Positions 1 through 7,317 of a stretch of 11,437 nt of DNA are shown here, piece after piece. The stretch spans positions 1 through 11,437 of the forward strand of contig CAZNNH010000196.1 in NCBI GenBank assembly GCA_964574335.1, read 5' to 3'. The notes under the pieces are model-generated. The model had not been told where the DNA came from, searched no databases, and saw only the letters and a program-made list of their open reading frames with translations. Source of the stretch: CAZNNH01 sp964574335. Its GTDB lineage: Bacteria; Acidobacteriota; Vicinamibacteria; Fen-336. The number at the start of each line of letters is the position of its first letter. Positions within the stretch are counted from its first letter, which is position 1. The position numbers were made by a program, and so were the translations under genes.

Positions 1-2712
1 TCACCGGCGGCGGCTTTCGCCGAACGTCACCTTCAGCTCCAGCCGCTTTCCGTCGCGCTCGACCACCGCGCCTACCGTCTCCCCGGGCTTGTGGCCCTGC
101 AGGATGTACATGAAGTCGTAGATGTCCTTGATCTCCCGGCCGGCCAGCCCCACCAGGACGTCGCCGCGCTGGATGCCGGCACGCTCGGCCGGACCTCCCG
201 GACGCACACCGGCCAGCAGCACGCCGGTCTGGCCCTCGCCCAGGCCCACGTAGTCGGGGATGGTGCCGAGCGAGGCGCCGTAGGAGCGGACGTCGCCCTC
301 GGCCGGCGGCGGGGGCGGAACCTGCTTGTAGGTGAGGGGCTCCGCCCTCCGCGACAGCTCCTCGGCCAGCCGCGCCGCCAAGAGCGCCACCCGGGCCCCG
401 CCCGCGGCGTTGATCTTGTCCGCGTCGTCGCTGGGCTTGTGGTAGTCGTCGTGGACGCCGGTGAAGAAGTGGAGCACCGGGATGCCGGCGGCGTAGAACG
501 GCGTCTGGTCGGAGGGACCGTAGCCGTCGCCGCTGGCGGTGCAGTGGACGCCCACCCCCTGGCACAGCGGAGGCAGGATCCGCTGCCACTCCTCCGCCGA
601 GTCGCCGCCCAGGACGCCGAGCTCGCCGTTGCGCAGCCGCCCCACCATGTCGAAGTTGACCATGGCCAGGGTCTTGTCGAGCGACAGCTCGGCCGGGGGC
701 TTGCGGGTGAAGACCGTCGACCCCACCAGCCCGGACTCCTCGCCGGAGAAGGCCACGAACCACACGTCGCGCTCGAGCTCGCCGCGCCGGCCGGCCAGCT
801 CGCGCGCCACCTCCAGCAGGGCGGCGGTGCCCGAGGCGTTGTCGTCGGCCCCGTTGTGCGGCTCGTGAGACTCGGGCTCCAGGGAACCCGGACCGCCGAG
901 GCCCAGGTGATCGTAGTGGGCGCCGAGGACCAGCGCCCCTTCGCGCCGGCGATCCGCAGGCGCCGTCAGGCGGCCGACCACATTGAACGCCTCGGCCTGC
1001 TGGTAGGCCAGCTCGACCGTCATCTCGGCAGTGTGTGCCCCCTCGAACAGAGGCTCACCCACCTCCCGCTTCAGGACGATCACCGGGATGCCGGCATCGC
1101 CCCGCCCCTCGACCCGCAGGCTGGGCAGCGGCGCCTCCTCGGCCTCCCCCGCCTCGGGCAGGTCGACCACCAGCAACGCCACCGCCCCCTGCTCGCGGGC
1201 GGCGAACGCCTTGCGGCGGATGTCCCCGTAGCGCCGGGCGTTGGCCGGGTCCTTGAAAGGTTCGGTGTCGGGCACGAAGCGGCGGACGAGGACGACCTTG
1301 CCCTTCACGTCGACCGAGGCGTAGTCGTCGCGCGACAGCTCCGGGGCCTGGATCCCGTAGCCGGCCGCCGCCACGGCGCCGGAGGCGGACGCCGAGGCAG
1401 AGAAGCCGGTCAGCCCGTAGTCCTTCTCGAGCTCCAGGGGACGGCCGTCCACGGTGAGCCGGGTGCCGGCCAGCGGCCGCACCGACACCGCCACCTCGAA
1501 CCCCTGCCGATAACCATCCTCGCCTCCCGGCTCGAGACCCAGCTCACGGAAGCGCGACTCCAGCCACTCCCCCGACGCCGCCAGGCCGGCGGTGCCGATC
1601 CCCCGCCCCTGGCGCGCGTCGTCGGCCAGCCAGCGGACGCTCTCCAGGTAGCGGTCGGCGGCGCTCTCCTCGACCTCCGGCGGGGACGCGACCCAGCGGG
1701 CCACCGCGACGTTCGTCTCGTGCGGCCCGCCCGGGAACCGGTTGGTGCCGAAGGCCAGCATCGTGCCGTCGGGTGAGAACATCGGGAAGCCGTCGAAGCC
1801 GGGGCTGCGGGTGAGGCGCTCCAGCCGGGTCCCCTGGACGTCGACGGCCCACAGCTCGAACTCCCGCCCCTGCGGGTCTCCATAGTTGCTCGAGAAGATG
1901 ATCCGATCGCCCGAGGGGAAGAAGAAGGGGGCGAAGGAGGCTGCCCCCAAGTAGGTGACCTGTCGGGCGTCGCTGCCGTCGGCGTTGGCCACCCAGAGCT
2001 CCAGCCGTCCGGGGCGGACCAGGCCCTCCTGGAGCAGGCTGCGGTAGTCCTCGAGCTCGGAACCTTCCGGCCGCGACGCCCGCCAGACGATCTTGGAGCA
2101 GTCGGCGGAGAAGAAGGCCCCGCCGTCGTAGCCGGGCGTCTCGGTGAGCCGCACCACGTTCGAGCCGTCCGGGGCCATGCGGTAGAGCTCGAGGTCGCCG
2201 TCGCGGTCGGAGGTGAAGACGATCGAGCCGTCGGTCGGGCAGACCGTGGCCTCGGCGTCGTAGGCGTCGTTGTCGGTGAGGCGGACCGGCTCCGAGCCGT
2301 CGGCCGGGTCGAGGACGATCTCGTAGCTGTGGTAGATGGGCCAGACGTATCCCCGCGACCGGTCGGGCGGAGCCGGACACTCGGGCGAGACCAGCCCGGT
2401 GGTCGAGTACAGGAACCGCTTCCCGTCCGGAAGGAAGTAGGCGCAGGTGGTGCGTCCCTGGCCGCTGGAGAGCTGCCGGCGCGACTCGGGGGCGCCTATG
2501 GGAAGGCTGAAGATCTGGTCGCAGCCCCCTTCCGGGCCGGTGCGCTGGAAGACCAGGCGTGAGCCGTCGGGCGACCAGTAGGCCTCGGCGTTCTCGCCGC
2601 CCTGGGTGAGCTGGCGGACGTCGGCGAGGTGAGGCTCCTGGGCCTGGCTCATGGACACCGCCACGAAGGGCAGGGCCACCCACCAGGCGAGGCGACGGCA
2701 GCGCTTGGGCAT
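1..2712 (-). CDS. Secreted M28 family metallopeptidase with TolB-like propeller, PA and PDZ domains
   Basis: Exported zinc exopeptidase of 903 residues, probably active in the periplasm or outside the cell on peptides. Residues 1-24 form a signal peptide (basic MPKRCRR, hydrophobic core, SQA/QE cleavage). Residues 30-340 hold repeated PD40/TolB-type blades (YWSPDG 45-50, MAPDGS, ANADGS, MFSPDG 311-315). Residues 450-580 resemble a PA domain. The M28 domain spans about 575-790 with the zinc/catalytic set GAHYDH (H599), GADDNASG (622-628), SGEES (E658, E659), NFDMVG (D688) and DDYHKPSD (H758). All expected metal ligands are present. A proline hinge (799-803) leads to a C-terminal PDZ domain (about 820-895, GGPAERAGIQRGDVLVG). 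The start is set at 2712 because GAGGAG lies 5 nt upstream and the signal peptide begins there; the frame is open further upstream to 2865 but that extension does not look like protein. Stop TGA is at positions 3-1, so the gene is complete. The fold assignment is firm; the substrate is unknown. Confidence 0.93.
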   Translation of the reverse strand: MPKRCRRLAWWVALPFVAVSMSQAQEPHLADVRQLTQGGENAEAYWSPDGSRLVFQRTGPEGGCDQIFSLPIGAPESRRQLSSGQGRTTCAYFLPDGKRFLYSTTGLVSPECPAPPDRSRGYVWPIYHSYEIVLDPADGSEPVRLTDNDAYDAEATVCPTDGSIVFTSDRDGDLELYRMAPDGSNVVRLTETPGYDGGAFFSADCSKIVWRASRPEGSELEDYRSLLQEGLVRPGRLELWVANADGSDARQVTYLGAASFAPFFFPSGDRIIFSSNYGDPQGREFELWAVDVQGTRLERLTRSPGFDGFPMFSPDGTMLAFGTNRFPGGPHETNVAVARWVASPPEVEESAADRYLESVRWLADDARQGRGIGTAGLAASGEWLESRFRELGLEPGGEDGYRQGFEVAVSVRPLAGTRLTVDGRPLELEKDYGLTGFSASASASGAVAAAGYGIQAPELSRDDYASVDVKGKVVLVRRFVPDTEPFKDPANARRYGDIRRKAFAAREQGAVALLVVDLPEAGEAEEAPLPSLRVEGRGDAGIPVIVLKREVGEPLFEGAHTAEMTVELAYQQAEAFNVVGRLTAPADRRREGALVLGAHYDHLGLGGPGSLEPESHEPHNGADDNASGTAALLEVARELAGRRGELERDVWFVAFSGEESGLVGSTVFTRKPPAELSLDKTLAMVNFDMVGRLRNGELGVLGGDSAEEWQRILPPLCQGVGVHCTASGDGYGPSDQTPFYAAGIPVLHFFTGVHDDYHKPSDDADKINAAGGARVALLAARLAEELSRRAEPLTYKQVPPPPPAEGDVRSYGASLGTIPDYVGLGEGQTGVLLAGVRPGGPAERAGIQRGDVLVGLAGREIKDIYDFMYILQGHKPGETVGAVVERDGKRLELKVTFGESRRR

Positions 2713-2717
2713 CGGTT

Positions 2718-2723
2718 CTCCTC
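2718..2723 (-). promoter_or_regulatory. Shine-Dalgarno GAGGAG of the M28 peptidase gene
   Basis: On the minus strand the sequence reads GAGGAG-AACCG-ATG, with a 5-nt spacer. It decides for ATG 2712 over the upstream in-frame starts and agrees with the signal peptide that begins there. Confidence 0.75.
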
Positions 2724-2743
2724 GGGGATAGGGACGGCCTTCC

Positions 2744-2749
2744 ATGCTA
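2744..2749 (-). promoter_or_regulatory. Possible -10 box (TAGCAT) for the M28 peptidase gene
   Basis: In the 166-bp gap between the receiver-like gene and the peptidase gene, the minus strand carries TAGCAT, which matches the TAnnnT pattern of a sigma-70 type -10 element. It would place the transcript start near 2737, about 25 nt before the ATG. No convincing -35 hexamer is visible. The rest of the gap is GC-rich and shows nothing I recognise. If real, the peptidase has its own promoter and does not depend on read-through from the upstream gene. Confidence 0.3.
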
Positions 2750-2878
2750 TCCCAATCGCTCGAGCGGGCGCCGGGCGGGGGCCCCAGCCCGCGAGAAAGT
2801 CCGCACCGGCGGGGAATTCTTCCCTTGGGCACACGCGTCCCTTCCCGCCGCACGGTCCCGTTCACCTCGCCCGTCGGC

Positions 2879-3211
2879 CTAGAGAAGCCCGGCGTGGACG
2901 GGGCGGTTGCGGGCGCTTCGGCTCCAGCGCCGGAGCTGGCTCTCGCTCAGCACCTGGCGGGTCCGCCGGACGATGCCGTCCAGATCGGGCGAGACGAAGA
3001 GGACCTGCGGCGGCTCGCGCCGGTCTGCGATGCGGAGGGGCGCGCCGCCCCGATCGTCCACCACCACCACGTCGGCGCCCGCCCAGCGCCGCTCCGCCTC
3101 GTCCCGGCTGGCGGCGACCTCGACGAAGAACCCGGCTTCTCTCAGCCTCTCGCCGAGACCTCGGCACAGCGCCTCATCAGGGCTCGCGACCAGCACCCAG
3201 GGGCCTGCCAT
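2879..3211 (-). CDS. Shortened receiver-like (REC) domain protein
   Basis: A 110-residue protein with the beginning of a CheY-like fold: beta1 WVLVASPDEA (5-14), helix 1 LGERLREAGFFVEVA, beta3 ADVVVVDD with D52 in the phospho-acceptor position, beta4 QVLFVSP with S74 at the switch Ser/Thr position, then a helix DLDGIVRRTRQVLSE. Family members normally run about 120 residues in the domain alone and carry an acidic pair after beta1 and a Lys after beta5. Here the acidic pair is replaced by Ser-Pro-Asp, and the alpha4-beta5 stretch with the Lys appears to be missing, so beta4 runs almost directly into the last helix. Phosphorylation is therefore doubtful, and it may act as a pseudo-receiver binding partner. 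The start is supported by AGGAGG 5 nt upstream. It lies 166 bp upstream of the M28 gene and is divergent from the TPR protein gene. No kinase gene is adjacent. Confidence 0.72.
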   Translation of the reverse strand: MAGPWVLVASPDEALCRGLGERLREAGFFVEVAASRDEAERRWAGADVVVVDDRGGAPLRIADRREPPQVLFVSPDLDGIVRRTRQVLSESQLRRWSRSARNRPVHAGLL

Positions 3212-3216
3212 GGATC

Positions 3217-3222
3217 CCTCCT
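3217..3222 (-). promoter_or_regulatory. Shine-Dalgarno AGGAGG of the receiver-like gene
   Basis: The minus strand reads AGGAGG-GATCC-ATG, a canonical site with a 5-nt spacer. It is the main evidence that this small divergent ORF is a real gene and fixes its start at 3211. Confidence 0.8.
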
Positions 3223-3265
3223 CTCGCAGGAATCGGATGCACGATCCGGGCCGACGCGTTCGAGC

Positions 3266-3271
3266 TAGGAT
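3266..3271 (+). promoter_or_regulatory. Possible -10 box (TAGGAT) for the plus-strand gene run
   Basis: In the 74-bp divergent intergenic region (3212-3285), TAGGAT stands 14 nt before the GTG at 3286. It resembles a -10 element and would give a leader of only about 7 nt. No clear -35 is seen. No operator-like palindrome is evident in the region, and I found no equally good box for the divergent minus gene. Confidence 0.25.
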
Positions 3272-3285
3272 GAGACAGGCTCACC

Positions 3286-4998
3286 GTGTCCTCCAGGAAC
3301 CTCCTGCTCGTCGGATGCGCGACCGCGGCCTGCGGGCTGACGCCGTCCGCGGCCGGCGCGACCGGCTGGGTGCGGGCTCGCTCGGCCCACTTCGAGGTGC
3401 TGAGCGATGCCGGCGAGGTGCCGGCCCGAGAGGCGGCGGAGCGCCTCGAGCGCCTCCGTCGGGCGCTCGTCGAGCTCCTCCCTCCCCGTCTCGATACCGA
3501 GCGCCCGATCACGCTGCTGCTGCTGGCCGACGAGGGCCGGTTTGCCGCGCTGGTTCCGGCCGGGCAACGGCCACACCAGGACGTGGCCGGCTTCTTCCGC
3601 GGCGGCAGCGATCGCGACTATGCCGTGGTCCATCTCACCGAGGGCCTGGACCAGGCTCTGCTCACCGCCGAGCACGAGTATGCCCACCTGGTGCAGAACA
3701 GCGCGCTGCCCGCCCAGCCGGTCTGGGTGGCCGAGGGCCTGGCCGAGCTGTTGAGCGGCGGGGCGCTCGGCGAACCGGCGGCCGAGCTCGGGGACGCTCG
3801 GCCGGAGCACGAGCTCCGCTTGCGGCAGGGGTCGCTGCTGCCGCTCGAGTCCCTGCTCGAGGTCCGCTACGACTCGGCGGAGTATCTGGCCGACCCGGGC
3901 GGACCGCTGTACGCCCAGTCGTGGGGGCTGGTCCGGTGGGCGGTCCACCGCCGGGGTCTGGCCGGCCTCCAGCGCTTCCTGGAGGCGCTGGCCGATGGAG
4001 CCGAGCCGACCACGGCCTTCGAGACCGAGATCGGCCCGCTGGCAGAGGTCCGACTGGATGCGGTGCCGTCGGGTCCGCTGATCCACGTCCCGCTCGAGGG
4101 GCCCGGCCCGCCGGTGGTGATCGACGCGCCGGCCGTGGCCGAGGTCGAGCACTGCTTCGGCGACCTGCTCCTGCACGATTCGCAATGGGACACCGCCCTG
4201 CGCCACCTGGAAACGGCCCTGGCCGCCGATCCCGGCCACGTCCCGTCGCGGGTGGCCCGGGCGCGGGTCCTGGTGGCCGGCAAGGACTGGCCTGCCGCCC
4301 GGGCCGAGCTGGATCGCGCGCTGGAGATCGAGCCCGGGGCACCGGCCGCCCTGCTCGGTCGGGCGCGGCTCGTGGTCACCGAGGCGAGAGATCACGGCAC
4401 GCCGCTCGACCCCGTCGAGGAAGCTCGGGCGGTGAGGGACCTCGAGGCGGCCTTGGCCGGTTGCCCGCAGCTCTACGAGGCGGCCTTGCTGCTGGCCGAG
4501 CTGCAGCCGCGACCCTACCGGCAGCGCATCGCCCAGCTCGCGCCGGTCTTCGATCGGCAGCCAGACCAGCCCGACGTGGCTCGGGCGCTGGCCGGCCTCT
4601 ACGTCAAGAGCTGGGACCTGGACGCGGCCCGGCAGGTGCTGCTCCGGGCCCGAGAGATGGCCCGGTCCTCGGCGTACCGCTTCCTGTTCGACCGCCTGCT
4701 CAACCGGATCGGCGGTTTCGCCGCCGGCACCATCGAGGTGGAGGGACGGCTGATTCACCTGGGCTGCCGCCCGGACGGGAGCCTCCGCTTCACCATCGCC
4801 GTCGCGCCCGAGATGCTCCGGCTCGAGGCCCCATCCGGGCGCAGCTTCCTGGCCCGGAGCCCGTCGGGCGACGAGCCGCTCCTGGTGTGCGGCTCCCAGG
4901 AGCTGCCGCTGCGGGCCCGGTACGCCCCGGCGCCGGGAGGACGATCCGACGTGGACGGGACGCTCGTCTGGCTCGAGGTGGAGGCGCCGCCACGCTGA
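3286..4998 (+). CDS. Exported gluzincin-like (HExxH) protein with TPR repeats
   Basis: A 570-residue protein starting at GTG. The N-terminus (MSSRNLLLVGC) is hydrophobic with a possible lipobox LVGC at Cys11, although the n-region is very short. Cleavage after SAAGA (about residue 25) by signal peptidase I is the alternative. Residues 28-250 match the pattern of peptidase-MA/DUF1570-type domains: WVRARSAHFEVLSDAG (28-43), then TAEHEYAHLV with zinc motif H130-E131-xx-H134 and a downstream Glu (E150) in WVAEGLAELLSGG as the probable third ligand. Residues about 288-352 form TPR-like helix pairs (WDTALRHLETALAADPG, WPAARAELDRALEIEPG), with weaker repeats to about 460. The C-terminal 100 residues look like a small beta-rich domain that I cannot name. 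Likely role: periplasmic or outer-surface protein processing or assembly (inference). It ends 14 bp before the GT4 gene. The Shine-Dalgarno is weak; an out-of-frame ATG at 3270 is not used. Confidence 0.85.
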   Translation: MSSRNLLLVGCATAACGLTPSAAGATGWVRARSAHFEVLSDAGEVPAREAAERLERLRRALVELLPPRLDTERPITLLLLADEGRFAALVPAGQRPHQDVAGFFRGGSDRDYAVVHLTEGLDQALLTAEHEYAHLVQNSALPAQPVWVAEGLAELLSGGALGEPAAELGDARPEHELRLRQGSLLPLESLLEVRYDSAEYLADPGGPLYAQSWGLVRWAVHRRGLAGLQRFLEALADGAEPTTAFETEIGPLAEVRLDAVPSGPLIHVPLEGPGPPVVIDAPAVAEVEHCFGDLLLHDSQWDTALRHLETALAADPGHVPSRVARARVLVAGKDWPAARAELDRALEIEPGAPAALLGRARLVVTEARDHGTPLDPVEEARAVRDLEAALAGCPQLYEAALLLAELQPRPYRQRIAQLAPVFDRQPDQPDVARALAGLYVKSWDLDAARQVLLRAREMARSSAYRFLFDRLLNRIGGFAAGTIEVEGRLIHLGCRPDGSLRFTIAVAPEMLRLEAPSGRSFLARSPSGDEPLLVCGSQELPLRARYAPAPGGRSDVDGTLVWLEVEAPPR

Positions 4999-5001
4999 CG
5001 G

Positions 5002-5007
5002 TATAAA
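5002..5007 (+). promoter_or_regulatory. TATAAA box directly before the GT4 start
   Basis: TATAAA sits in the 14-bp gap between the TPR protein stop and the GTG at 5013, an A/T island in very GC-rich DNA. Its distance to the GTG fits a -10 box whose transcript would begin at or next to the start codon, giving a leaderless message. The following AAAGGGG could instead be a poorly placed ribosome binding site. No TTGACA-like -35 is visible 17 bp upstream. Confidence 0.35.
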
Positions 5008-5012
5008 GGGGC

Positions 5013-6314
5013 GTGCGCCTCCTCCACATCACCGCCGGCGCCGGCGGCATGTACTGCGGGAGCTGCCTGCGCGACAACGCGCTGGCCGCCGAGCTGCTTC
5101 GCCGCGGCCACGACGTGATGTTGCTGCCCGTATACACGCCCACCCTGACGGACGAGCCGAACGTCAGCGTCCCCCGGGTGCTCTTCGGCGGGATCAGCGT
5201 CTACCTCCAGCAGCATCTGCCGCTCCTCCGGCACACGCCGGCGCTGCTGGACCGCCTCTGGGACGCGCCGCCGGTGATCCGGGCTGCCACCGGCCGCGGC
5301 CTGTCGGTGGATCCGGACCAGCTCGGCGCCCTCACCGTCTCCACCCTCAGGGGCGAGCAGGGCCACCAGGCCAAGGAGTTCCGGAAGCTGGCCCGCCACC
5401 TCCGGGGCCTTGCGCCCTTCGACCTGGCGGTCCTCCCCAACTCGCTCCTGATCAGCATGGCCCCCACGCTCGAGCGGACCCTCCGCTGTCCGGTGGTCTG
5501 CACCCTCCAGGGCGAGGACCTGTTCCTGCAAGGGCTGCGCGAGCCGTATCGCGCCGAGGCGAAGGCCCTGATCGAGCGACACGCGGAGCACGTCGACGCC
5601 TTCGTGGCGACCGGCGAGTGGTACGCCGGCTTCATGTCGGGCTACCTGGGCCTCCCGCGGGAGAAGGTCCACTGGGTCCCGCTGGGGATCAACCTGGACG
5701 GGCACGCGACCGGCACCACGCCCAGGACCGGCCCACCGATCGTCGGCTACCTGGCCCGGGTCGCCCCCGAGAAGGGCCTGCACCTGCTGGCCGAGGCCTA
5801 CCGCATCGCTCGCCGTGAGCGGGGGCTGGACGAGGCGAGGCTTTGGGCGGCGGGGTACCTGCCGCCCGAGCAGCGGGGCTATCTGGCCGAGATCCAGGCC
5901 GGGCTCGGCAGGGCCGGGCTCGACGGCGAGTTCCGGTATCACGGCACGCTCGACCGAGCGGGCAAGATCGCGTTCTTGCAGGGCCTGGACGTCTTCTCGG
6001 TCCCGAGCCCCTACCCGGAGCCCAAGGGGATCTACCTGCTCGAGGCGCTCGCCAACGGCATCCCCTGCGTGCAGCCGCGCCACGGCGCCTTCGAGGAGCT
6101 GCTGGGGCGGACCGGCGGGGGTCGGCTCTTCGAGCCCAACGACCCGGCCCGCCTGGCCGAAGAGATGGTGGGCCTGTGCCGTGATCCAGAGGCCTCGCGG
6201 GCCCTCGGCCGCCAGGGCGCAGGCGGCGTGCGCCGGCACCACTCGGTGGCCCGGATGGCCGACCGGACGCTCGAGGTCTACACGGCGGTGATCGAGACCG
6301 CCGGCCGCCGCTGA
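5013..6314 (+). CDS. GT-B glycosyltransferase, family 4 (group 1)
   Basis: A 433-residue cytoplasmic or membrane-associated retaining glycosyltransferase that would transfer a sugar from a nucleotide-sugar donor. The N-terminal Rossmann domain opens with RLLHITAGAGGMYCGSCLRDNALAAELLRRGHDV (2-35); the Gly-rich loop with C15 and C18 is characteristic of a GT4 subgroup that I recall from Planctomycetes, Acidobacteria and relatives. Residues 53-115 (RVLFGGISVYLQQHLPLL, LTVSTLRGE) are also typical of it. The C-terminal donor domain begins about 240 with IVGYLARVAPEKGLHLL (R249, K254, donor phosphate contacts). It has the EX7E motif E336-E344 in PEPKGIYLLEALANGIPCVQP and a final helix packing back (VARMADRTLEVY). 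GTG start, because no earlier in-frame start leaves the conserved N-terminus at position 1. It lies 14 bp after the TPR gene and about 50 bp before the PAP2-like gene. The acceptor is unknown. Confidence 0.92.
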   Translation: MRLLHITAGAGGMYCGSCLRDNALAAELLRRGHDVMLLPVYTPTLTDEPNVSVPRVLFGGISVYLQQHLPLLRHTPALLDRLWDAPPVIRAATGRGLSVDPDQLGALTVSTLRGEQGHQAKEFRKLARHLRGLAPFDLAVLPNSLLISMAPTLERTLRCPVVCTLQGEDLFLQGLREPYRAEAKALIERHAEHVDAFVATGEWYAGFMSGYLGLPREKVHWVPLGINLDGHATGTTPRTGPPIVGYLARVAPEKGLHLLAEAYRIARRERGLDEARLWAAGYLPPEQRGYLAEIQAGLGRAGLDGEFRYHGTLDRAGKIAFLQGLDVFSVPSPYPEPKGIYLLEALANGIPCVQPRHGAFEELLGRTGGGRLFEPNDPARLAEEMVGLCRDPEASRALGRQGAGGVRRHHSVARMADRTLEVYTAVIETAGRR

Positions 6315-6365
6315 GCCCACCGTCCCGATCGATTCCCGCTGGCTGTGCTAAGGTTCCGCGGCGAG

Positions 6366-7316
6366 ATGGGACGAGCCAAGGGCTGGCGGAGGGTGTTCTG
6401 GCTCCGTGTGGAGGAGGCCATCGCCCTCCTCTTCCTGCTCCCCACCACCTACCTGACCCTCACCGCCCACCTCTACGCCCGGCGGCTCGACCTGGCCGGC
6501 GCCCGGCAGTTCGGGGGGCCCCCGCGCCTCGCCGCGGCCACGGCGTTCCTGCTTCTCCTGTGGGCGGCAATGCGGCTCTGGCCGCGAGCCGCCTGGGTGC
6601 GCGGGCTGCGGGAGGTGGTGCCGTTCCTGATCTGCATCCTGATCTACACCAACCTCCACGACACCATCAGCTTCGTCAACCCCCACGACATCCACTACTA
6701 CCTGATCGGCCTGGACCAGGCCCTGTTCGGCGTGGAGCCCTGCGTGTGGGCGCAGCAGTTCATCACCCCCGCCCGCACCGACGTGATGCAGTTCTTCTAC
6801 CTGTGCTTCTTCTGGATCGCCCCTTCGACCTCGCTGATCCTGCTGGCGCTGCGGCGCTTCCGGGAGTTCCGGGCGGCCACGTTGGGGGTGGTGATCTGCT
6901 TCTACCTGGGCTACTTCCTCTACGTGGCGCTGCCCGCCGCCCCGCCCCGGCTGGTGCTGGTCTACGAGTTCAGCCGCAACCTGCGTGGCTACCCCTCGCT
7001 GCTGTCCAACCTCTCCGCGAGCACCTTTTCGTTGCTGCCCGTCGACAGCCGGGCCGCCTTTCCGTCGCTGCACGCCGCCGTCTCGCTGGTGGCCCTGGTC
7101 TACGCCTGGCGCCACGTCAGGGTCTGGTTCTACCTGCTGCTGCCGTTCGCGCTCGGGCTGTGGGTCTCGACCGTCTACCTGCGCCACCACTACGTGGTGG
7201 ACCTGATCGCGGGCTGGTTGCTGGTGCCGGTCGCCCTGTGGGTGGCGCCGCGGCTGGACCGGTTCTGGTCCCGACAGCAGCGGCGGTTCGGCTACTCGCC
7301 GCCGCTCGGGGCCTGA
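6366..7316 (+). CDS. PAP2-superfamily membrane phosphotransferase, Aur1/Ipt1-like
   Basis: An integral membrane protein of 316 residues with about 6-8 predicted hydrophobic segments (for example 18-36, 56-72, 84-96, 140-160, 171-190, 237-268, 278-294). It carries the two late motifs of the inositolphosphotransferase-like PAP2 branch: AFPSLHAAVS (S234, H236) and YLRHHYVVDLIAG (R273, H275, D279), where H275 would be the phosphoryl-accepting nucleophile and D279 its partner. The upstream segment NPHDIHYYLIGLDQALFG (105-122) also fits this branch. Known members move inositol-phosphate or phosphate between lipids, or hydrolyse lipid phosphates, at the non-cytoplasmic face. The start is uncertain: ATG 6366 is preferred, while a GTG at 6345 in the same frame would add MLRFRGE and has no ribosome site. 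Translation stops 1 nt before the GT39 start, so the two genes are probably translationally coupled. The exact substrate is not readable from sequence. Confidence 0.9.
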   Translation: MGRAKGWRRVFWLRVEEAIALLFLLPTTYLTLTAHLYARRLDLAGARQFGGPPRLAAATAFLLLLWAAMRLWPRAAWVRGLREVVPFLICILIYTNLHDTISFVNPHDIHYYLIGLDQALFGVEPCVWAQQFITPARTDVMQFFYLCFFWIAPSTSLILLALRRFREFRAATLGVVICFYLGYFLYVALPAAPPRLVLVYEFSRNLRGYPSLLSNLSASTFSLLPVDSRAAFPSLHAAVSLVALVYAWRHVRVWFYLLLPFALGLWVSTVYLRHHYVVDLIAGWLLVPVALWVAPRLDRFWSRQQRRFGYSPPLGA

Positions 7317-7317
7317 G

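Noticed and set aside
91..1776. Open frame of 561 codons on the plus strand opposite the M28 peptidase
   Set aside because: Biased composition with His/Gln/Gly/Arg stretches and no motif; a shadow of the peptidase gene.
2713..2865. N-terminal extension of the M28 peptidase to the ATG at 2865
   Set aside because: It would bury the signal peptide 51 residues inside the protein and ignores the strong GAGGAG before ATG 2712.
2907..5006. Long open frame (699 codons) on the plus strand, including an ATG at 3270
   Set aside because: It is out of frame with the HExxH/TPR protein, is Arg/Pro/Gly-rich without motifs, and overlaps the receiver-like gene on the other strand.
4755..6320. Open frame of 521 codons on the minus strand opposite the GT4 gene
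   Set aside because: No recognisable protein pattern; the opposite strand encodes a glycosyltransferase with its full motif set.
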